From the IMG/VR virus record IMGVR_UViG_3300024356_000309, positions 1 to 22,466 of that record: a DNA stretch of 22,466 bases; one strand, written 5' to 3'. The stretch comes from a virus. Below, one piece after another: positions 1 through 7,705 of the stretch. The position numbers and the translations under genes are program-made. The notes under the pieces are model-generated. The model did not search any database. It had not been told where the DNA came from and saw only the letters and a list, made by a program, of their open reading frames with translations. The first letter of the stretch is position 1. Each line of letters begins with the position of its first letter.

Positions 1-328
1 AACCGCTCTCGAGCAATCCTTCCGTTTCCTTAACATCAAAGTCAAGCGTACACCAGAAACCGTCTTCTGCATCTAGACAAACGTAGATCATATCTTCCCA
101 CGGACGCCAAGTTTCTACATCATTAACGCCATTAGTTTGGAAACTTTGATTAGCACCAAAATAGATATGCTTGCAGTTATGATTACGTGCAAGTTCCATA
201 ATAACATATGGGTCGTGAACACCTACAACAAATAAGGTCTTCATTCCAAATGCAGGAGTGCGTTCAATCTCCACACCAGTGAAGAATGTAATACCTTCGC
301 TGACTCCGTCTGTGTAATCACGCTTCAT
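1..328 (-). CDS. Conserved phage protein, 3' part missing; possibly QueE-like
   Basis: The 109 visible residues start MKRDYTDGVSEGITFFTG and run off the left edge, so the C-terminus is missing. The ATG at 328 overlaps the stop of the preceding gene (ATGA at 325-328), which indicates translational coupling. A conserved-looking core reads KTLFVVGVHDPYVIMELA, followed by KHIYFGANQSFQ. The radical-SAM CxxxCxxC motif of true QueE is not present in this part. From memory, similar proteins in T4-like marine phages are sometimes labelled preQ0-biosynthesis or QueE-like. The TGT/DpdA-like gene nearby fits that, but the function is inferred from neighbourhood and recollection, not from a catalytic motif. 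I am sure the gene is real and unsure of its role. Confidence 0.7.
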   Translation of the reverse strand, partial: MKRDYTDGVSEGITFFTGVEIERTPAFGMKTLFVVGVHDPYVIMELARNHNCKHIYFGANQSFQTNGVNDVETWRPWEDMIYVCLDAEDGFWCTLDFDVKETEGLLESG

Positions 329-891
329 TCATTTTCCTTAAAGTCAATAACATTGCCATCTTCGTCGGCTTGGATAATACGACGATAACCGTTTTCGCCT
401 TCAATCACAATAGGACCCCAAATCCACATTTCGCTATCACTAGAAGACCAATCTCTGCTTTCTAGTGCATCGTAATAGCCATCTTCTTCCATTGCTTCTT
501 CAATTTCTGCTTGCTCATCTTCGTCAATGTCATCTGGCCATTCTACGTCTGCCCAACAACCGTCAAAGGTTGATTCGAGCTCAACTTCTTCAATATTATT
601 ATAGTAGCAGTTGTTAATATCTATGCTGTCTTTAGATCCATCACCGCCTGGTACATAATCAAACTCAAACTTTGGCGGGTTTCCATCGTTAGTATAAACA
701 ATCCAAGATCCTCCACGCCAACCAGTTTTGTGAATAATTTCTTGTCCGTCTTTAGTAAAGTGTTCGTGTTCTTCAATAGACTTTTTGTAGTATGTACTTA
801 CAGTCCAAGCGGTAAGTTCTTTCTTTTCTGTAGTTTCGTCGCTACTATATGATGGTGAGGTATCGTCTGATGAAAAAGGCCAAGTTGCCAT
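325..891 (-). CDS. Very acidic 188-aa protein of unknown function
   Basis: I do not recognise a family. The protein has about 49 Asp/Glu against about 13 Lys/Arg, a net charge near -36. The densest acidic patch is at residues 118-137 (WPDDIDEDEQ followed by an EEAMEED stretch). The N-terminus is Ser/Thr-rich, and Trp and Tyr are frequent in the rest, so it looks like a folded acidic protein rather than simple low complexity. It has an AAGGA-type ribosome site and sits about 40 nt behind the best sigma70 promoter in the window, so it is probably expressed early by host RNA polymerase. Its stop overlaps the start of the next gene. A DNA-mimic or inhibitor role is possible, but this is speculation from charge and promoter only. 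Confidence 0.85.
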   Translation of the reverse strand: MATWPFSSDDTSPSYSSDETTEKKELTAWTVSTYYKKSIEEHEHFTKDGQEIIHKTGWRGGSWIVYTNDGNPPKFEFDYVPGGDGSKDSIDINNCYYNNIEEVELESTFDGCWADVEWPDDIDEDEQAEIEEAMEEDGYYDALESRDWSSSDSEMWIWGPIVIEGENGYRRIIQADEDGNVIDFKENE

Positions 892-893
892 AA

Positions 894-1064
894 TTATTTT
901 TCCTTTTTAGCAAATAATCTTTTAATGGACTGAATTAAATTATAGTATCTAAAATGATAATTGTCAAGAAATGCTGAGCTCAAAAGAGGTTCTCTATGCG
1001 GACATCTTCCTTGATTCCAATCACAATTTGGTTGAATTTGTAAATTACAGGTTTGGCATTTCAT
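894..1064 (-). CDS. 56-aa Cys-containing protein, possible zinc ribbon
   Basis: This small gene begins MKCQTCNLQIQPNCDWNQGR, with a CPHR motif directly after. Cysteines at positions 3, 6, 14 and 21, with a His at 23, could bind one zinc. The C-terminal half is basic and ends IKRLFAKKEK. Its ATG overlaps the stop of the DUF465 gene (ATGA at 1061-1064), and its stop lies 2 nt before the ATG of the acidic-protein gene. Proteins with this CxxC/CPHR pattern recur as short hypotheticals in T4-like marine phages, as far as I recall. A sigma70 promoter for the next gene lies inside its 3' half. Zinc binding is inferred from spacing only, and the function is unknown. Confidence 0.75.
   Translation of the reverse strand: MKCQTCNLQIQPNCDWNQGRCPHREPLLSSAFLDNYHFRYYNLIQSIKRLFAKKEK
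939..967 (-). promoter_or_regulatory. Consensus sigma70 promoter (TTGACA-17-TATAAT)
   Basis: Read on the minus strand, a perfect -35 (TTGACA, 967-962) is separated by exactly 17 nt from a perfect -10 (TATAAT, 944-939). The expected start is near 932, leaving a leader of about 40 nt before the acidic-protein gene at 891. The promoter lies inside the coding sequence of the preceding small gene. A 12/12 match with ideal spacing is very unlikely by chance and suggests strong early expression by host RNA polymerase. Confidence 0.85.
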
Positions 1065-1243
1065 TCTTCCAACCCCGCCTGTTTTGCCCTTAGCATTTCG
1101 ATCTCATCTTTTAAAAAGAGTCGTTTCTTTTTAAGTTCGTGAATATTCTCTTCCCCAAATATTCCTGTTCTTTCCATATCGTCTACTTTTTTATCAAGCA
1201 TACGATGTGCTTCTTCCAAGTGCTTAATTCTATTTTCGTACAT
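1061..1243 (-). CDS. DUF465 / SlyX-like small coiled-coil protein
   Basis: This 60-residue protein starts MYENRIKHLEEAHRMLDKKV and continues with LKKKRLFLKDEIEML. It is a helical, heptad-like protein matching the DUF465 (YdcH-type) pattern, in which a short helical hairpin ends in a KKxRLxLKDE motif. The ATG at 1243 was chosen over an in-frame start at 1312, because the family begins here and the upstream extension would lie inside the HNH gene. The start follows the HNH stop by 1 nt, and the stop overlaps the next gene as ATGA. Members are common in bacteria and phages, and their biochemical role is not established. Confidence 0.85.
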   Translation of the reverse strand: MYENRIKHLEEAHRMLDKKVDDMERTGIFGEENIHELKKKRLFLKDEIEMLRAKQAGLEE

Positions 1244-1244
1244 A

Positions 1245-1646
1245 TTAAACCTCTTCAAATAAAGTTGTGAACATCTTATTTGTATAAGAATATTTCTTTT
1301 TGTGATCTCCAAACATTTTACTTTTTTCGTTATGGCAATTTGCGCACAAGATTTTTAAATTGTCTGAAGATGTATTGCCTTTATCACCGTCGTGATGATC
1401 TATGGTAAGACTTCTATACGGATCTCTACAAAACCATCCAAGGTATCCTGATTGGTTTTCGCATCCTTTTGATTGCATCCATTCGTCCACTTCAAACCTT
1501 AACACAGTTCTATGAAGATTGCAAAAAGTTTTCCATTTCCAGGTAGGTGTACCATCTTTTTTAACATAACCTTTATGGTACCCTACTTGAGTATTGCAAC
1601 CGGGTAAACTACATTTAGGAGCGTGATTCCTAGATAGAGATCGCAT
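1245..1646 (-). CDS. HNH endonuclease
   Basis: This 133-residue protein has an HNH nuclease core near residues 80-110: LTIDHHDGDKGNTSSDNLKI followed by LCANCHNEKSK. The His pair 84-85, Asn96 and His105 are the expected metal and catalytic positions. A structural zinc site is likely formed by Cys62, Cys73, Cys101 and Cys104. A second, N-terminal zinc site may use Cys12, Cys17, Cys42 and His45. Free-standing HNH genes of this type in T4-like phages are usually homing endonucleases, and no intron or intein is visible here. It sits between the dpdA-like gene (stop 8 nt upstream) and the DUF465 gene. An alternative role in DNA processing or restriction cannot be excluded. Confidence 0.88.
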   Translation of the reverse strand: MRSLSRNHAPKCSLPGCNTQVGYHKGYVKKDGTPTWKWKTFCNLHRTVLRFEVDEWMQSKGCENQSGYLGWFCRDPYRSLTIDHHDGDKGNTSSDNLKILCANCHNEKSKMFGDHKKKYSYTNKMFTTLFEEV

Positions 1647-1654
1647 TTTAAGCC

Positions 1655-3211
1655 TTATTCAACTTTTAAATTATCCAACTCTTCGTCTTCTCTGTCGTCA
1701 GTCCAAGGAACTTCAACAGTTCCATCTTCTTTGACTTCATCAAAAAGACTATCTACAATGTTAGTAACACCACCACGTAGACGAGCACCTTCTAAGTTTT
1801 GTAAAAATCCAAGACGTTCTGCTTCAGCAATCATTTCAAATGCTTCTTCTTTAGTCTTGAGTTCAAACAATTCTTCAACAAATCTATTAAAATACAGAAT
1901 GTTGCGCGGTACCCATTCTGAGTATTCATCACTTTTATCTGCATCTTTAACCTTGCGCCAGTGTCTCCAATCTGGTCTGTGACTTGCATATTCAATATCT
2001 GCTAGATTATTAGATCTTTGAACAGCACGAATGTGACATTCAACATTATGACCCATCATTAGAGCATAGGCAAAACTATCCCAAGAAGTTTTACCTTCTT
2101 TACCAATCTTGTTTAACATTCCCGGTGCATAGTGGCAAATATCAGCGACTGTAAGTCTGCGACCAAAATCGGATTCGAAAGGAAAAGGTATATCGTGCCG
2201 TCTGGCAAGACTCTTATTGTCCGGGGCTTTATCCATGATAACAGAGAATCGCTTATTGGTATGTTGGGCGTTAGTATATACCAATCCGTGAGCTGTTGCG
2301 ATGAAAGGTGATGCGCAGTCAAAGGAAATTGTGAAGTTTTCATTTACGTGCTTTCTAATTTGACGCTGAATGCTTGTTAGATAACAAGCCCAGTCCAACT
2401 GTGCAGTACCCAAGAAGTGCATCCAATCCTTGCCTTCTAGCATACCGTCAAACCGCATAGTAATCAGTCTACGTAGTGTAATAGGCATCTTACACATATT
2501 AGCACCACCCATAGCCCATCCTTCTGCGGCTCTGTCTCCGTACTTGCTAGTATCGGAGTATTCTTTTACACCCTGGTACCACGCTTCTGCGTTTTCCCAG
2601 TTACTACCCTGTAAAACATTTAACAGTTTAGTACCGCCATCTTTTGCACCTAAACGATTTTGAATAAAATATTCATTGTTAAATCTTGTTTTATCTAAAC
2701 AATCTTGAAATGATTTTAAACCTGTCTTTGGACTATGAATATGGTCACAAGCCCAGGTCGGAACGTCTAGCATCATTGACCAATCAGCAGTAACATCTAG
2801 CCAAGTTAAGATCTTTTCGCGAGTTTTATTTGCTTCTGAGCCTTCAAAATTTTGCCAGTCGAACTTAATAACACCTTTACCGATCTGATAACCGCCTGAA
2901 TCACCTAATATCATAGTAGCGTTACGATCACGTTGTTGAATCATAGATTCTTGTGTGATACTTTTATTAATGTCTAACTGTGCGTGACCTGCTGAATACA
3001 ACGCATATTTGTAATAAAAATAGCCTTGCTCTGGATTCAAGAAGTTCATACCTTCAATGCCGCGATCAAATCCTTGAGGAACGCGATCGTCTGGAATAAA
3101 TTTTTCTAAACGTTGTTTTGCAACGTATGTAGAATAGAAAGAACTAATAGCAGGTAAGTAAACCGCATAGTCTTTCTGTAATGGTGTTAAATCAACTGGT
3201 TGTTGTTTCAT
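1655..3211 (-). CDS. dpdA: TGT-like base-exchange enzyme, DpdA family (7-deazaguanine into DNA)
   Basis: The 518-residue protein carries the landmarks of the tRNA-guanine transglycosylase barrel in order. There is a DSGGYQ motif at 104-109 (the TGT substrate-binding DSGGFQ), a LNVLQGS segment near 197-203 (TGT GIVQGG), a GWAMGG segment near 231-236, HFLGTA near 265-270, and FDCASPF at 297-303, whose Asp298 matches the TGT nucleophile in its FDCVxPTR motif. A later HNVECHIRAVQ resembles the conserved TGT segment near the zinc domain, but the CxCxxC zinc motif of tRNA TGT is not visible. Phage proteins of this shape are known as DpdA and exchange guanine in DNA for preQ0-type bases that block restriction. 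The start overlaps the upstream gene by 20 nt. DNA rather than tRNA as substrate is inferred from phage context. Confidence 0.8.
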   Translation of the reverse strand: MKQQPVDLTPLQKDYAVYLPAISSFYSTYVAKQRLEKFIPDDRVPQGFDRGIEGMNFLNPEQGYFYYKYALYSAGHAQLDINKSITQESMIQQRDRNATMILGDSGGYQIGKGVIKFDWQNFEGSEANKTREKILTWLDVTADWSMMLDVPTWACDHIHSPKTGLKSFQDCLDKTRFNNEYFIQNRLGAKDGGTKLLNVLQGSNWENAEAWYQGVKEYSDTSKYGDRAAEGWAMGGANMCKMPITLRRLITMRFDGMLEGKDWMHFLGTAQLDWACYLTSIQRQIRKHVNENFTISFDCASPFIATAHGLVYTNAQHTNKRFSVIMDKAPDNKSLARRHDIPFPFESDFGRRLTVADICHYAPGMLNKIGKEGKTSWDSFAYALMMGHNVECHIRAVQRSNNLADIEYASHRPDWRHWRKVKDADKSDEYSEWVPRNILYFNRFVEELFELKTKEEAFEMIAEAERLGFLQNLEGARLRGGVTNIVDSLFDEVKEDGTVEVPWTDDREDEELDNLKVE

Positions 3212-3560
3212 AATCTCTCGCTAAATGTGCTGTAAGTTCTACTCTTGTCTTTGCCTGTTCTAATTGGTCTAATGCAATGCGAACTGCTTCGTTAGTTGTT
3301 GCTAACTTGTACCATTCTTCTTCTTGCTTCATACGTTTAATAGCCCAGTCAATGGCTTTTTCTGCGTCATTATTTAGGCCTACGTTTGCAGACCCTGCAT
3401 AAATCTTCATCCACGTATGGCCATCAAATACTTCCATATCGCTGCCGTTTAATCTCAACATACCTTGAGAAGGATTTGACATATTAGATGACACATAGGG
3501 AAGCGAACTTCCCCCTGCGGCATACATATGTTTGCTGGAACTACTAACGTTATTAATCAT
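3192..3560 (-). CDS. Conserved T4-like phage protein of unknown function (122 aa)
   Basis: The N-terminal half is Ser/Asn/Gly-rich and contains GMLRLNGSDMEVFDGHTWMK, a pattern like the short beta-structured repeat (MRYN...MEVYDG..W) seen in phage tail-fibre and collar-type proteins. The C-terminal half is helical (DAEKAIDWAIKRMKQEEEWY) and ends in a possible coiled coil. The ATG overlaps the sliding-clamp stop by 1 nt (TAATG), and the end overlaps the dpdA-like start by 20 nt. The position next to gp45 suggests transcription with the replication genes, while the N-terminal motif hints at a virion or fibre-related protein. I cannot decide between these. Confidence 0.8.
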   Translation of the reverse strand: MINNVSSSSKHMYAAGGSSLPYVSSNMSNPSQGMLRLNGSDMEVFDGHTWMKIYAGSANVGLNNDAEKAIDWAIKRMKQEEEWYKLATTNEAVRIALDQLEQAKTRVELTAHLARDYETTTS

Positions 3561-4297
3561 TAGGCCGCCTGTGCTGGAATAATGTATTTGTATGTTGCCA
3601 ATCCGCTGTCTAGAGTGATTTGGATAGCACCTTCATTTGACAAACTCATCTTTGTGTTGTTGACATCGGCAATCTTAAGAATGCTCAAGATTGGAAGCAC
3701 CGGCCAAGTCCAACCACGATCCAGTTTACCTGCAACGTTCTGTGCAAAAATAAACTCACCGCCGTGTGTGCTTGCATCACCAAAGATAAATTTCAAATTG
3801 CCACCGTCAGTTTTTGCAAGGAATGTTGGATGTTCGCTGTTAGCACCAGCTTGGAAATTAAAACGCTGTACAGCAGCAACGGTTGGCTCTAGTTCAACAT
3901 CCCACTTAACACCGCGGAACTTAACAGTCTTCATCTTTTCGTTGATGATTTCCTGATTCATAAAGCGATAGTCGTTGCGGAAATCGCCGTCTTTGTTTTC
4001 AAAGTGGATACCGACGGGGATAGTTTCACCATTACGTTCTGCTGATGTGATAGTAATTTTTGCATCATCCTTGTATTCGCTGCCATCTAACAAATATTTC
4101 AACTTGTTAAGTTGCGGCATACCAAATACACCAATCATATCTGGATAAGGATTAGCAGTTTCTGCATCCATAATAACTGAACGGTCATCTGCCATTGAGT
4201 TAATTGTAGTCTTTTCTTCTGTGCCTGTAACTTTGACTGTGGTTAAAAAGCCTAGGTTTTGTGTATGTGACACAATGTCTTGTAAAATGTCTTTCAT
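3560..4297 (-). CDS. 45: Sliding clamp (gp45-like DNA polymerase processivity factor)
   Basis: This 245-residue protein matches T4-like gp45 in length (T4: 228) and overall pattern. It has an N-terminal segment MKDILQDIVSHTQNLGF, a region ending in PQLNKLKYLLDGSEY, a central VAAVQRFNFQAG and a C-terminal TYKYIIPAQAA. The clamp forms a trimeric ring that tethers gp43 to DNA and, in T4, also activates late transcription. It lies directly downstream of the polymerase gene and has its own host-type promoter (TTGATT-17-TATAAT) and a GGAG ribosome site about 9 nt before the ATG. The call rests on fold-like similarity and context, not on a catalytic motif. Confidence 0.85.
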   Translation of the reverse strand: MKDILQDIVSHTQNLGFLTTVKVTGTEEKTTINSMADDRSVIMDAETANPYPDMIGVFGMPQLNKLKYLLDGSEYKDDAKITITSAERNGETIPVGIHFENKDGDFRNDYRFMNQEIINEKMKTVKFRGVKWDVELEPTVAAVQRFNFQAGANSEHPTFLAKTDGGNLKFIFGDASTHGGEFIFAQNVAGKLDRGWTWPVLPILSILKIADVNNTKMSLSNEGAIQITLDSGLATYKYIIPAQAA

Positions 4298-4321
4298 TTA
4301 GATATCTCCATGTATATTAAG

Positions 4322-4350
4322 ATTATATTTAGATCGTGAATAAAAATCAA
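4322..4350 (-). promoter_or_regulatory. Sigma70-type promoter upstream of the sliding clamp
   Basis: Minus strand: TTGATT (4350-4345, 4 of 6 consensus), a 17-nt spacer, then TATAAT (4327-4322, perfect). The predicted start is near 4315, about 18 nt before the ATG, which leaves room for the GGAG ribosome site. It begins 8 nt after the gp43 stop and would allow clamp expression independent of the polymerase. The spacer also contains CTAAATA, which resembles the phage late-promoter octamer, so dual use is possible. Confidence 0.65.
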
Positions 4351-4358
4351 CCTTGAAA

Positions 4359-7028
4359 TCACTCAAAATCAAATAATTTGCTAAAGGTATTATCATTTCT
4401 AGTAGAACTGATATCCCATTCTAGTACTCCAATTAAGTTTTCTAATTTTTCATCGATAACAGTAGTTTCCATCAAACCGTCATCGAATGGTAAATCTTTA
4501 AACCATTGAGGTAAACGTAGTTCGTCTACAGGATATGCTACTGACGTATATCCCATAGGATTGTCTTTTAATTTGCAGACAATGACTTTTGCTCCGTCGA
4601 CGATTTGCATTGAGTATTTGTCGTCGTAGAGGCGTTTGAGCGTATTCCAATTAAGGCTTGCTCTAACATGACCAGGCATATTTGCCTTGCCAGCTTTCTT
4701 CTCTTTACTGGCGTATTCTGTAATGTTGTTTGCACGTTTTGGTGATCCTTTCTCCCATCCTGGGCGTGTTTTAAAATCTGTTCTAAAGTCTGTAATAAAC
4801 TCTAGTACTTCTTCTTGCGGAGCTCCATTAAGAACTTTTGTAAGTACGTCACTTAAAAAGTCTTGGATAACAACCGGGGTATCTGACCTTTTGAGGTCAA
4901 GCCCCATTGCTTTGATCTTGCCTGGCTTGCCATCGACGTCTGCCCGCTTTCCTTCTTTGTCGTAGTAGAGCACGGCATATCGTTTCTTTGTGATGAATAG
5001 TCCTTTGGAAGCAACAATCTCGCGACCTGCTTTGATGACCTCTCCTCGAGATTTTGGAACGTGGAAGGCATCTTGCATGAATTTGACGAAAGTACCATTT
5101 ACAGTTTCTCCTATAGTGTCATAAAGTTCAACAACGTTTTCCTTATTCCAAGGAACAAGGCCCTTCTCAATGTCTTTCTTCAGCGTTGAATAAGCTGAAA
5201 AATAACAAGAGTCTGTGTCACCGTAGATCACTGATTTGCCAACGTGATCATATTCTCCGGTAATAATTTCATTAACTTTACTTGCCATATGTTTGGCAAT
5301 CTGACGTCCTGTAAGCGTAGTACTTTGACCAATTCTATTATCAAAGAAACGGCAACCTGGGTTAAGAATAGCACCGTACAAACTGTTTAGGTTAATCTTC
5401 TTAACTAGTTGTCGTTTATCCCAGTATTCTTCTTCAACAGTATTACCTGCCTTGATGCATTCTTTAAGTTTGGCCTGCATCTCTTTACGTTCTTTGTACC
5501 AACGTGCTAACAGACCTGGAATGATACCTTCTACTTCATAGGTAAAGATAGTTCCATTTGCTGAGATCATCCAAGGTTGGTTGCTTTCAAAGATTAAATC
5601 ATAGATTTGTGCGGCCGACAGGGTATCACTACCGCCGCCTTCCCAGTCGATGGTAATTTCTCGACCAACTTCTTTGTTCATAACAGAAGTATATTCTAAT
5701 GATCCAAATATTCCTTCCCAAGCAGCAGCAAATGATTTACCCTTGCCCATTTCTGTTTCAAGATGTGCTTTGGTACCATCTGCACGTAGTTGTCCTACAA
5801 TAGTTTCCGGGCCCATATTCAGCGCACGAATCGCAGACGGATACAGTGAGTTAATATCTAATGAGCCAATCCACTCGTGGATGCCTTTCTTTGGATATGC
5901 AACATAAGCGCCAGCGGCCTGTGTGTCTCCTTGCTCCTCCATCTTTTTACGATTAGGAACAATCATACCACGACGGTGAGCTTCATTAATAATGGCTTGT
6001 TCAGTTACGGCAACAGCACCCATTGTTGTCTGTAGCAGAACTGTGTTTTCGTGTGCAATCTTGTTGGACAGGTCTAGGAATTTTAGTTTCTTATCTAGTT
6101 TGTCAAGTAGTGCAGTATCTTGTCTGTTATATTCAATAAACTTTTTAAAGTCATTGTTATATAATTGATCAAGCGTTCCCTCGTAGGCAACCTTCTTTTC
6201 ACCAACTTCCATTTCACCGATGGCATCTAATCGATAGGTGTGTCTTTCTTCATATGTGTATTTTCGATATAATTCTAAATAGTCCATATGCACACGACCG
6301 ATAAGATCATATGTAACAGCAGTCTTTCCGTACTTTTCGTATTCACGTTTCTTAGGATAACAATCCCACAAACAGAAACGTTTAGTATCCTCTTTGCTTA
6401 GAACTTTAATAACACGATTTACAGTATACGGAATATCAAAACCTTCACTGTTCCAACCAGACAACACATCAGCATCTTGAATAAGATCTAAAAATGTATC
6501 CAACATATCTGCTTCGTTGTCAAATAACATCGTGTTAGGAAATTCTTCGACAGCCTTTTGAGCTTCTTCCATTGACATTGTCTTTGGAGGAATAGCAAGA
6601 CATACAAGTGTGTCCAACCATTGCAGGTGAACAGCAATTGCGGTAATTGGCATAAATGCATCATCAGGCGAAGCGTAGCCACGTTCTGGATCAAAATCTA
6701 CTTCAATATCGAAGTAGGCTGCATTTAGTTTCGGCGCATCAATGTTTAGATAATGATCTTCTAAACAACGAAAGATTGGATTAATATCTGATTCGTATAG
6801 TTTTTTGTTAGAATGAATTGCAAGTTCTTTGCGAAGTTCTTTTACATTCTTACAACTTACACGGCTTAGTGGTTCACCCTTGATAGATTGAAATTTACCT
6901 TTAGGGTCATAGTAATAGAAAAGATGTTTGGCAGGATAATCCTTAAAATGCCTTTCACCTTTATCATTTCGCTCGACGACACGAATAGTATCGTCCTCGC
7001 GATCATAGAAAGCGTCAACGTAACTCAT
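4359..7028 (-). CDS. 43: DNA polymerase, family B (gp43-like) with 3'-5' exonuclease
   Basis: This 889-residue replicative polymerase has all the expected motifs. Exo I is YFDIEVDFD with Asp107/Glu109, Exo II is GWNSEGFD at 191-198, and Exo III is YNRQD with Tyr300 and Asp304. Polymerase motif A is DINSLYPS at 391-398, motif B is KKINLNSLYG near 543-552, and motif C is YGDTDS at 602-607. A KKRY motif (TKKRYAVL) lies downstream. The C-terminus ends SKLFDFE, a hydrophobic tail of the kind that docks to the sliding clamp. Both the nuclease and polymerase sites look intact. The ATG at 7028 was chosen because it follows an AGGAG ribosome site and gives the normal MSYVDAFYDRE start; an upstream in-frame start at 7064 lacks support. 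Confidence 0.97.
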   Translation of the reverse strand: MSYVDAFYDREDDTIRVVERNDKGERHFKDYPAKHLFYYYDPKGKFQSIKGEPLSRVSCKNVKELRKELAIHSNKKLYESDINPIFRCLEDHYLNIDAPKLNAAYFDIEVDFDPERGYASPDDAFMPITAIAVHLQWLDTLVCLAIPPKTMSMEEAQKAVEEFPNTMLFDNEADMLDTFLDLIQDADVLSGWNSEGFDIPYTVNRVIKVLSKEDTKRFCLWDCYPKKREYEKYGKTAVTYDLIGRVHMDYLELYRKYTYEERHTYRLDAIGEMEVGEKKVAYEGTLDQLYNNDFKKFIEYNRQDTALLDKLDKKLKFLDLSNKIAHENTVLLQTTMGAVAVTEQAIINEAHRRGMIVPNRKKMEEQGDTQAAGAYVAYPKKGIHEWIGSLDINSLYPSAIRALNMGPETIVGQLRADGTKAHLETEMGKGKSFAAAWEGIFGSLEYTSVMNKEVGREITIDWEGGGSDTLSAAQIYDLIFESNQPWMISANGTIFTYEVEGIIPGLLARWYKERKEMQAKLKECIKAGNTVEEEYWDKRQLVKKINLNSLYGAILNPGCRFFDNRIGQSTTLTGRQIAKHMASKVNEIITGEYDHVGKSVIYGDTDSCYFSAYSTLKKDIEKGLVPWNKENVVELYDTIGETVNGTFVKFMQDAFHVPKSRGEVIKAGREIVASKGLFITKKRYAVLYYDKEGKRADVDGKPGKIKAMGLDLKRSDTPVVIQDFLSDVLTKVLNGAPQEEVLEFITDFRTDFKTRPGWEKGSPKRANNITEYASKEKKAGKANMPGHVRASLNWNTLKRLYDDKYSMQIVDGAKVIVCKLKDNPMGYTSVAYPVDELRLPQWFKDLPFDDGLMETTVIDEKLENLIGVLEWDISSTRNDNTFSKLFDFE

Positions 7029-7103
7029 TTTTCTCCTATGCAATTTACGGCTTGCAAATACCAAAAATGCGGTTTATGGCCCAGCCTACCATCTATCTTA
7101 TAT

Positions 7104-7394
7104 TTAACTAATTAGCATTCTTACCAGCCCAACACTATCAATGGTGGTGAGCAGGATGTAGTTAGCCAGCATCCCAAAAGATTTCCTAGTCCAAGCAGCC
7201 CAAGCATACATAGCACAACCAGTGATCCAAATAGGATATAAAGCAAGGAGTGGAGGATTGGGTACTGTGACAGCCATTGTGATGCTACATCCAATTGAGA
7301 TAGCCCAAGCAAGGAGCTCAATAATAAAACGTAAACGGTTAGATGCCCAATCATCTTTGATCCATTGTATAGTTGGTTGAAAATATTCTATCAT
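7104..7394 (-). CDS. Small phage membrane protein (about 3 TM helices)
   Basis: The 96-residue protein has hydrophobic stretches at roughly residues 22-43 (RFIIELLAWAISIGCSITMA), 47-66 (PPLLALYPIWITGCAMYAWA) and 74-93 (MLANYILLTTIDSVGLVRML). It starts MIEYFQPTIQWIKDDW and overlaps the dsbA-like gene by ATGA at 7391-7394. From memory, similar short membrane proteins sit next to dsbA in T4-like marine phages and are left as hypothetical. The last helix faintly resembles nicotinamide-mononucleotide transporters (PnuC), but the protein is far too short for one. No function can be assigned. Confidence 0.82.
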   Translation of the reverse strand: MIEYFQPTIQWIKDDWASNRLRFIIELLAWAISIGCSITMAVTVPNPPLLALYPIWITGCAMYAWAAWTRKSFGMLANYILLTTIDSVGLVRMLIS

Positions 7395-7651
7395 TCGGGT
7401 AAACGTTTGGTAACGCCCAAAATCATTTCAATTTCATCCCACTCTTCTTCGTGAGACTTCCAATTGTCTTTATGTGCAATCTTAATTGCTTTATTAATAA
7501 TGCTAGGTTTAACTTGTAGCTCTTCTGCTACGGCCTTAACGGTTTCTTTTAGGCCTTCTTGGAGATCTTCAATTTCGCGCAATACATTTCCACCTTCGTT
7601 AATGAGACGCTCAAGTTTAGCCTTTTCTTCTGGACCGTACATTTTTGCCAT
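7391..7651 (-). CDS. dsbA: DsbA-like dsDNA-binding late-transcription protein
   Basis: This 86-residue, mostly helical protein begins MAKMYGPEEKAKLERLINEG. A central region with KETVKAVAEELQVKPSIINK then AIKIAHKDNW looks like a helix-turn-helix-type DNA-binding segment. T4 DsbA has the same size, the MAK start and the AxxxLxxK...AxxxxHKDN pattern; it binds double-stranded DNA near late promoters and modulates late transcription. I chose the ATG at 7651, preceded by AGGAG, over an upstream in-frame start that would lie on the promoter. The gene is the first behind a terminator-overlapping sigma70 promoter. The family call is from pattern similarity and is likely but not certain. Confidence 0.75.
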   Translation of the reverse strand: MAKMYGPEEKAKLERLINEGGNVLREIEDLQEGLKETVKAVAEELQVKPSIINKAIKIAHKDNWKSHEEEWDEIEMILGVTKRLPE

Positions 7652-7676
7652 AGTATTCTCCTGTATATAAAAGTAT

Positions 7677-7705
7677 ATTATATAGCCACAAAAAAAGCCA
7701 GTCAA
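7677..7705 (-). promoter_or_regulatory. Sigma70 promoter overlapping a terminator, upstream of dsbA-like gene
   Basis: Minus strand: TTGACT (7705-7700, 5 of 6), 17-nt spacer, TATAAT (7682-7677, 6 of 6). The -35 falls in the loop and descending arm of the terminator hairpin, and the spacer contains its T-tract. The predicted start near 7670 leaves about 19 nt before the ATG at 7651, including an AGGAG site. Confidence 0.78.

Noticed and set aside
7029-7064. N-terminal extension of the DNA polymerase
   Set aside because: The AGGAG ribosome site and the family start both point to the ATG at 7028, and the extension lacks a ribosome site.
7029-7103. Possible hairpin (GGCT...AGCC) in the polymerase leader as a RegA-type operator
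   Set aside because: Pairing beyond four bases is poor and no RegA gene is visible here.
7104-7394. PnuC-type NMN transporter
   Set aside because: Far too short, and only the last helix is faintly similar.
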